Made by a program: the position numbers and the translations under genes
NCBI GenBank assembly: GCA_028564925.1
Contig: CM053031.1
Coordinates: forward strand, 93,647,273-93,711,272
Length of the DNA: 64,000 nt
Direction: 5' to 3'
Source of the DNA: Lithobates sylvaticus
Lineage: Eukaryota; Chordata; Amphibia; Anura; Ranidae
Part shown: in pieces, positions 56,988-64,000 of the stretch
Numbering within the stretch: position 1 is the stretch's first letter
Layout: the number at the start of each line of letters is the position of its first letter
The notes under the pieces: model-generated
Told to the model about the DNA's origin: nothing
The model's input: only the letters and a program-made list of their open reading frames with translations
The model's database searches: none

Positions 56988-58181
56988 ATATGCTGCATGG
57001 CACAAAATACAAGGCCGCTATAGAAATTATGATTTACTTTAAGGCTGATCCTCCCTGAGGACTATTTATTAAAGGGCTGCAAGGCACCATATGAAAATGT
57101 CCAATCCCACATAAAAGAAGGCGATATAGCAACCTGTAATTTGTTATTTATTACACACAAGTAACCAGAAAGAATATATGACCGTTTCTTCCCAAGTGCT
57201 AGTCTGTGATATAGATACATATCCACAACAGGGCTGGCCAAAAAGTGAAAAACCATCTGCAATTATACAGCAGCAGTATTCCAAATATTATATCAGTGCC
57301 TCATAACATTTAAAGCTGCCCAGCTGTAGCACACCATCAGCAAGTGACATGTGGCTGCTGTACACTTGCTGATGGTGTGCTACAGCCAGGCAGATTTAAA
57401 TGTTATGAGGCACTGATATAATATTTGGCATACTGCTGCTGTATAAATGCAGATGGTTTTCCATTTTTTGGCCAACCTTCTTGTGGATATGTATCGATCA
57501 CCAACTAGCACTTGGTAAGGAATGGTCATATATTGCAGGTTGCTATATCGCCTTCTTTTTTGTGGGATTGGACATTTTCATATGGTGCCTTGCAGCCCTG
57601 TAATTTGTTATTCATTACACACAAGTAACCACAAAGAATATATGACCATTCCTTACCAAGTGCTAGTTGGTGATCGATACAGATCCACAAGAAGGTTGGC
57701 CAAAAAATGGAAAACATCTGCATTTATACAGCAGCAGTATGCCAAATATTATATCAGTGCCTCATAACATTTAAATCTGCCTGGCTGTAGCACACCATCA
57801 GCAAGTGTACAGCAGCCACATGTCACTTGCTGATGGTGTGCTACAGCTGGGCAGCTTTAAATGTTATGAGGCACTGATATAATATTTGGAATACTGCTGC
57901 TGTATAATTGCAGATGGTTTTTCACTTTTTGGCCAGCCCTGTTGTGGATATGTATCTATATCACCGACTAGCACTTGGGAAGAAACGGTCATATATTCTT
58001 TCTGGTTACTTGTGTGTAATAAATAACAAATTACAGGTTGCTATATCGCCTTCTTTTATGTGGGATTGGACATTTTCATATGGTGCCTTGCAGCCCTTTA
58101 ATAAATAGTCCTCAGGGAGGATCAGCCTTAAAGTAGATCATCATTTCTATCGCGGCCTTGTATTTTGTGCCATGCAGCACA
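56988..58181. repeat. Nested four-arm palindrome
   Basis: The left half 56988-57534 and right half 57637-58181 are inverse copies (positions sum to about 115170) around a 102-bp centre. Each half is itself a palindrome: 57065-57340 folds on about 57365-57600 through the small loop TGACATGTGGCTGCTG, and the right half does the same. Four related arms thus alternate in orientation. The identical 66-codon frames at 57062-57262 (minus) and 57908-58108 (plus) reflect this symmetry and are not genes. Inner arms differ from outer arms by a deletion of about 36 bp and several substitutions. Confidence 0.88.
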
Positions 58182-58397
58182 TCGCTATCTTGCTCCATGC
58201 AGCACATCACCACCATTTTTTGGCGGGATTGGACATTTTGATATGGTGCCTTCCGGCCCTTTTGGGCTGATCCTTCCTGAGAACTGTTGGTTAAAATACA
58301 TGAATCGTAATTGCCATAGCTGCCTTGTACCTTGCTCCCTGCAGCGCATCACTATGTTGCTCTCTGCAGCACATCGCCACATTATGGCCAGTTTTAA

Positions 58398-58670
58398 AGT
58401 GATTGTAAACTCAAATGCCCAAAATAGATTTAACCTCCATGCTTTTGCTAGTTTAACAGTGCAGTGTGATTTTTTTTTTTTTTACTTTTTTTATTTTTTT
58501 TACTTTTTTTATTTTTTTTACTTTTTTTTTTTTAATCATTAATACCTTTTTTCTGTGCTCTGATTGGTGGTCACGTGTCCTCCCTCCGCTCTTTATCCCG
58601 ATCTAAGTGAGCCAAGTGGGAAGGGCTGAGATTCCCTTCTCTCCCTGTAAAAATAACTTAATAGCTGTAA
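58398..58670. mobile_element. One end of an AGTGATTGTAAAC TTAA element
   Basis: TTAA at 58394-58397 before AGTGATTGTAAACTC, then T-rich tandem text (TTTACTTTTTTTATTTTT) and GCTCTGATTGGTGGTCACGT. The opposite end is not seen; the LTR-like region begins nearby. Confidence 0.55.
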
Positions 58671-58674
58671 AGGA

Positions 58675-60950
58675 TTCTTCTTTTCCGATGATTGTGAGAC
58701 AAATTTCTGAATTGTTGAGATGACTGAGTCAGCTTAAATCAAACTGTGTGATTTATTTCCACACAAAAATACTTACAAAATGTTGTACATTCACTTTCAT
58801 AATAAGTGTTTCAAATAAGATATAATGATAGTTGTTTGTTTCAAAAAATAGATCATGACATGTGTTCAGAGATAGCTGCTGTGTCCTTTGTTCTGAAATC
58901 AACTGTTACAAAACTGTGCTGTCTTCTGTAGATATGTTTGCTGTGTGTTGGAAGAAGACCCTTCTTCATGCTGTTCTTCCCTTATATAAAATTGCTCTCT
59001 TTGTTAGATTTCACGCCGAAAATTACACCCTCCCATATTACTCCCTTCCCCTCCCCTCTAAGGGGGGGGGGGGGGCTAAGAGTAGTAATGTAATATGAAC
59101 AGCATATTTCATTATCTCCAGGCACAGGAAGTGGGGGATGTAAATGTCTTCCACAAACTGACTAAACCCGTAGTTTTTTTTAAAACTAGATATCAGTAAC
59201 CTAGGAATTCCTTTATGAAAATATCAGTTATATCAATCAAAAATGATTTGATAGCTTCTTGAAATTGAGAACTCAGTTCAAATGTCACCATCTGTAGGTT
59301 ATTAACTCAAAAGACTTCACATATACACTATTTTACAGGGGATTTCATAACCTCAGTTATATATATTTTTTTAAACCAAATTAAAATTTAGATATAAAGA
59401 ATATAACATTCCCCTCTGAAATATGAATAACCATATTTCATATTCTAATCATTCACACTTAATTCATATCACAAATACTCGGTCTTTGATCTAATTTTCC
59501 AGATTTATTGTCATTTGTAACTGAGTTTGCAACTCCAAAACCCATTCTTTTAAACTTATTTTGTAACAAATCGCCCCCTCTCCTGATTTCATTTCTAATT
59601 AAATAATATAATTTTTTCATTCTAAACATTAAACATAACAAATATAATGAATAACATAAAAATAATGACTATAGAACGCAATAAAATATATCCTGCTGCT
59701 GAAGTAATTTAAGTTTTTCCCTAAATTGATATACTATTACTGAATTTTTTCCACCAATTATTACCTCAAAACTCTGACCATTGATGAGCTATTTTTTGTA
59801 AAGCTCCTTGTTCATGTTTAGACCCCTTTCACACCACACTGCCCATAGCGTCAGCGGTAAAACGCCGCTATTTTTAGCGGCGGTTTACCGTCAGATTTGC
59901 GGCGCATTTCGGCCGCTAGCGGGGTGCTTTTACCCCCCGCTGGCGGCTGAGGAAGGGCTTTCACACTGCAGACAATGAAGCAGCAGTTTGAGGGCGGATT
60001 GCAGGCGCTATTTCTAACGCTATAGTGCCTGCAAAATGCCGTCGGTGTGAAAGGGGTCTTAAACAATATTTCTGAAGTTCCTTAGCTAAAGCTATTAATA
60101 AACCTTTATCCTTCTGAATTACATTTGCCCATTCTTCCCAAGGAAATTCTTCTAGCTGAGATATATTGTAGTGTGTGAGAAGAGCACTTACATTTTTCAT
60201 AAGCATATTTGTTAAATTTGGTCTCAACCCATTAACACTTATTGCTACAATGTCTCCTTCTATACAATACAAGCCTTGATTTAGGTTTTCTGTATTTGTA
60301 CAAGAGGAGAAAAAAAGTTTTAACCCTTTCTGTGTCATCACGATTTGGAAACAAACCTTCTTTTTATCTACAAAAGTAATTAATTCAGAAATAGTTTAAA
60401 TTTTTCTATTCTTGCTGAACATAATGTATGATTATGGTAACAAGAATGAAAAATACTTTTGTGTTTTATTAGGTAAACGGATTACTTTAGACTGGAATTG
60501 TAAACATGATGACAGATCTAATTGTTCTAATTCAGAATTTTCATTGTTAAATGCAAAATCTGTATACTGTAATTTATAATATAATAGTGTATTGCTCAAC
60601 GGTAATCCCAAAACAGTAACTGGAACCAATATTTGTTCTTTCCCTGCTATTTGAATCATAGAAGAACTATAACCTACATCCTGATTGCATCCTATCCATT
60701 TATTTATCCATGAATCTGTATGAATTATTGCATATGCATATTCTCTGGGTAAATTCTGTAAAATGCCAAGAGGAGTTATTCCACTCTGAAATGCTTGCGC
60801 AATTATTTTAAAATGAGTGGAATATTCCGTCTGGATCTCTAAGCATGCTTTGGCTATATGAGAATGCGGTTTACTTGTCATTAAATTAATATTAATGTCT
60901 TTATCACTTTTGTCCTCTGTATTAATATCAATGTCTTTATCTGAGTTTGA
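58675..60950 (-). mobile_element. Fossil retroviral env with 3' LTR-like end
   Basis: On the minus strand 60950 down to about 59480 carries a long envelope-like region: a surface/ectodomain part (HFKIIAQAFQSGITPLG; IIHTDSWINKWIGC), a further ectodomain part (YCIEGDIVAISVNG), then a hydrophobic membrane segment (VIIFMLFIIFVMFNV near 59650) and short tail. Downstream is a purine-rich tract near 59040-59060, then an LTR-like stretch to about 58675 with a TATATAA box and AATAAA signal. No gag or pol is seen. Broken in several places, with one MITE inserted. The retroviral group is not resolved. Confidence 0.65.
59821..60058. mobile_element. Harbinger-like MITE inside the env fossil
   Basis: Ends GACCCCTTTCACACC and GGTGTGAAAGGGGTC are exact inverses, with TTA on both sides (59818-59820 and 60059-60061), the 3-bp target duplication of PIF/Harbinger elements. 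The interior is GC-rich (GCGGTAAAACGCCGCT, GCTAGCGGGGTGC). Related to 41932-42267. Confidence 0.93.
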
Positions 60951-60964
60951 AAAATAGGCCCGGT

Positions 60965-63905
60965 CTTAAAGTGGTTAAAGATTTTATTGATGGATGCTTT
61001 GAATCCCTATTAAAGGCAGCCTTTGCTCTAGCTGGTCCTGTCTTGCAACCGTTTTTTGTAGTTATGTCCATTTGTCAGTCTGTTAACTGGACTGATCAGA
61101 TTAATAAAGAACACAATCCTGTGTTTGAGGACCCTGTTCTGCTGGAACAATTGCAGCTCATGCCTTCAGTGCTGCTATTTTGTCTTGACACCCTATAAAA
61201 AACAATTTGTTAGGTCTCTAGAATGACCCTCTGAATATGTGCAGAATTTTGTGGTTAAATGCTTGGTCGGCTGAACGTACTTGCAAAAGGCATCTTTTAC
61301 ACATTCCTTTCAATAGGGAACGTCTGTTTCTTGAATTCCTTGATAAATGTATCAAGGAAGTTACTGGGGGGCAGTGCTTTTACCCCACAAAAAACAGCCT
61401 AAGCCTACTACTACATTAGCTACTTCTTTTTGGCATCTTCCTCTAAGTCAAAAGTATATCTATCCTTTTGTTGCAAGCCTTGGACCCCAAAACCCTCCCA
61501 GAAGATATTTTCATTTTGAAGGAGTGCTATCACTCTCCAGAGCTAGGTGGTATGTGTGATGGAGTTTGCACCAGTCTGGATTAGAGAAGTCCTGGATCTC
61601 TGGGTGCAATCTGCCATTTCTATGGACTGCAAAATAGAATTTCTATCTCTCCCCTCTACTTCATTTCTAACCTTCAATCTCTTAGCTTCACTTCAGAGAC
61701 AGGCAGACTTGAGGGCTGCCCTGAGTCAACTTCAGACAAAAGAAGTGGTAATCACAGTTTCTGCAGAAGGAATGTTCAAAGGGTTTACTGGAACCTATTT
61801 ACAGTTCCAAAACCTTATTGAGACATTCTCCCTATAATTTGTACCTAATCTTCCTAAACCGATATCTGCGTGTCTTCAAATTTCACATAGAACTCTCAAG
61901 ATCTGTCATGACTCTCAAATTAGGGGAATTCCTGGCATCGGTGGCCATCCAAAATCTTCACATTCCCATCTTTCTTGCATGCCAGTGCTTTCTACGCTTT
62001 AATTGGAGACCAACACTTTCAATTTGTTGCCCTGCCATTCGAGCTCCCCTCTACACCAAAAGTCCTCATAAAACTACTGATTCCACTCCTGGCCCTGCTA
62101 AGATTTCAGGGCATCCATGTCACTTGGCTGATCTTCTGCTGAAATATTCTTTAGCCACGGTCTTGTTTTCTTCCAACATTCAAAATATAATCCGGTTCCT
62201 TTCGAAGTTTCAGATGGGTGATCTTTTCATCTTCTGGGGTATTTGGGGCTGATCTTGTGTATGGCCCAGGCAAAATTTTTCCTTTCCAAAGAAAAGAATA
62301 CTACTTTAAGGTCCAGTTGTTGGACTCTCAGGTCAACCAGGCATACCACGACTTGCTTTTACATGAGGGTTCTTGTCCTCCTGGTAGTCCTTTTACAGAT
62401 GGAAATTCACACTATTTTGAGCAAGCAGATCAATTTCCAACTCATCCCTAAAATTCTGAAAATGGTTCCTTCCCTGAAAGTTGGTAAGGTTCGACACCAA
62501 TTTGATGGGATCTATAACTCCCTGACTTGAGTCGATGCAACCCATGAACATTCCAGAACTGAGCGCTAAAAGACTGTCTCCACTACACCAGACCCACATC
62601 TGTGGACTACATAAACCCCCAAGGGAATAACAGACGTCGAGCATGCCTGAAGGAAAAAAGTCTGATTCTCTTCCTGAACAGAGAACCATGTTTCAGCTCT
62701 CTCTGAATACCGAGAGTGAAAAGCTGGTAAGCAGAATTCTGAGCTGCCAACGTTTGGGCTCAAGGGTGTGGTCCCTCCACCCAGAGACCTTCCTTATCCT
62801 CTTTCAGATATGAGGAACATCAGATGTGGACATCATGACCTCCAAAGTAAAAAAAAAAAAGCAAAGATCCCCTGGCTCTTGCGATCAATAACCCACTGAT
62901 TCCTTCATCCACGTTTAGACTTTAGCATGCATTCAATTTAAGGATTTTTCCTCGACTACTCCACGGAGTACTGGAAGAGTAGATTCCGGGCATACCGGAA
63001 GAGTAGATTCCGGTGATACTCATTGCCGCAAATTGGTCCAGGAGAACTTTGTACTCTGACATACACAGACTCCTTATGGACAAGCCTGGGCCTCATCAAA
63101 ACAAGTCACACTTCCTGTCACAAGGCCCTCTGTTCCATCCTGTGTCTTAGTAGCTGGCTTTGATGGCATGGCTGTTGAAACCCAGGTTTTTTAAAGATAG
63201 GGGAATTTCCGACTCTTTCATCCCCACCTCTTAGTACTCTAAAGCAGCCGGTTTCAACCACAGTGCCTTCAGGTTTCTTTAGGGATGCATTTTCAAAGTG
63301 CCTGATTACCCACAAATTGTACAAGCCAGTGGGTGGATCAAGTCCGCCTTTTAAGCTTGGTACACACTATTTTGATTGTTCAGTTCAACCGATCAGGTTG
63401 AATGAAAACAAACTGTCAGCTTCGGTCAGAGCCGCTGTCCTAGCGATCCGACCTTAGTACAGGGATCTCCCCCGCTGAGCTGTTGTGTTCTAACAGGGAG
63501 ATAGCCATTGGCTGAGAGCGCTGATTGGGAGCCAGTCAGATGCTGGTTTTCCAGCATGCTCATCCGACAGAGGTCTGCTTCTGTCAGACAGGCTGGCATG
63601 CACCCTGCCTGTCAGCAGCAGTACAACAGTACAAATTGAATTCCACTAGGATAATAGAAGTTATTACTTACCTGTACACTTCTTATCTTTGAGTACAGTA
63701 CAGGACAGAGGTCCTTCTCCTCTAGTCTCTGGTTCTCCTTCTTGCTTGCTGCAATCTGCAGTCCGGTGGAGTGGGTGGGATTATATGTGGGCTGCATTCC
63801 CAGTGTCTAATCTCCTGAAGGTAGAGTCATGCATTTATGGTCTATTTATACAAGTCCTGTACTGTAATTCACGATATGGAATTTGCAGGGGAGTCGGAAT
63901 TCCCA
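60965..63905 (+). mobile_element. Fossil DIRS retrotransposon, longest copy
   Basis: In order on the plus strand: gag text (WLNAWSAERTCKRHLLHIPF near 61250), start of the reverse transcriptase (near 61550-61800), RT core (RVFKFHIELSRSVMTLKLGE near 61870; a downstream L.DLLLK-like region near 62130), RNase H and the start of the recombinase region (62480-63250), an insert at about 63353-63640, then the shared terminal module (63650-63905). The recombinase catalytic end is missing. Many breaks, well over ten; old. Confidence 0.75.
63353..63640. repeat. Insert within the DIRS relic
   Basis: Starts TAAGCTTGGTACACACTATT. It contains GCATGCTCATCCGACAGAGG and paired GGAGATAGCCATTGGCT / GATTGGGAGCCAG text, like the GC-rich cores of other DNA elements here. 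The ends are not exact and no target duplication is obvious. Confidence 0.5.
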
Positions 63906-63929
63906 ATTTGCAAACAAAATTCGAATAGC

Positions 63930-64000
63930 CTATGGCCAGCTTAAAGCTAGCAATATATGGTCCGTTCCTTTTTTCTTTCAGCCAGCGGGCTGAAAGAAAA
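63930..64000. repeat. Start of a dispersed repeat cut by the window edge
   Basis: CAGCTTAAAGCTAGCAATAT then ATGGTCCGTTCC resembles the text near 1921 (AAAGCTGGCTATAGATGG). A short inverted pair CTTTCAGCC / GGCTGAAAG lies at the very end. Confidence 0.35.

Noticed and set aside
57062-58108. Identical 66-codon frames as duplicated genes
   Set aside because: Explained by the four-arm palindrome.
59480-60950. Host membrane protein gene on the minus strand
   Set aside because: The order of ectodomain, membrane segment, purine tract and LTR-like signals fits a retroviral envelope, and the frames are broken.
1-64000. tRNA, rRNA or snRNA genes
   Set aside because: No cloverleaf with box A/B-like spacing or rRNA text was recognised on reading either strand; a covariance-model scan would be needed to exclude small ones.

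Overview
This window is vertebrate genomic DNA with almost no visible host coding sequence. It is built from layers of transposable elements. The families present (several Tc1-like transposons, many short palindromic DNA transposons, DIRS-type tyrosine-recombinase retrotransposon relics, an L1/Tx1-like LINE tail, and a large set of TTAA-flanked elements with GC-rich cores) point to an amphibian. I infer a frog, probably of the ranid group, because I remember several of these repeats as typical of such genomes; the sequence alone does not prove it. There are no bacterial features, CRISPR array, tRNA or rRNA.

Layout. 1-1.3 kb: two different Tc1-like relics joined through a fold-back, then a TA microsatellite. 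2.3-9.7 kb: a TA-flanked palindromic MITE, TTAA-type repeats, a DIRS end, Harbinger-like MITEs and a C-rich satellite. 11.6-12.3 kb: a TA-flanked element carrying two internal minisatellites. 12.8-14.3 kb: a 1,469-bp insertion, most of it a near-perfect palindrome with 654-bp arms, flanked by a 14-bp target duplication. 18-25 kb: two DIRS relics, one enclosing a hAT MITE. 26.8-30.3 kb: a hAT element with a 25-bp minisatellite, a possibly unique stretch, a TA-flanked element and a hAT end. 30.5-33.7 kb: a LINE tail, then a DIRS relic interrupted by two later DNA transposons. 34-35.5 kb: a truncated Tc1 with another element inside it. 36-44 kb: TTAA repeats, nested MITEs and the best preserved Tc1-like transposase (43.2-44.1 kb). 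45-53.4 kb: hAT and TTAA elements, several sharing target sites end to end. 53.7-56.6 kb: two MITEs, then relatively repeat-poor DNA holding the only two weak host-exon candidates. 57-58.2 kb: a nested four-arm palindrome. 58.7-63.9 kb: a fossil retroviral env plus LTR on the minus strand, then a long DIRS relic on the plus strand.

The elements do not work together as a pathway; their value is as an insertion history. Nesting gives relative ages: DIRS, retroviral and some Tc1 copies are older hosts, while hAT, Harbinger-like, TA and TTAA elements are later guests. I see no complete host gene. The strongest candidates for something unusual are the two large palindromes, the related minisatellite motif shared by unrelated DNA transposons, and the 197-bp tandem array of palindromes inside a TA-flanked element.
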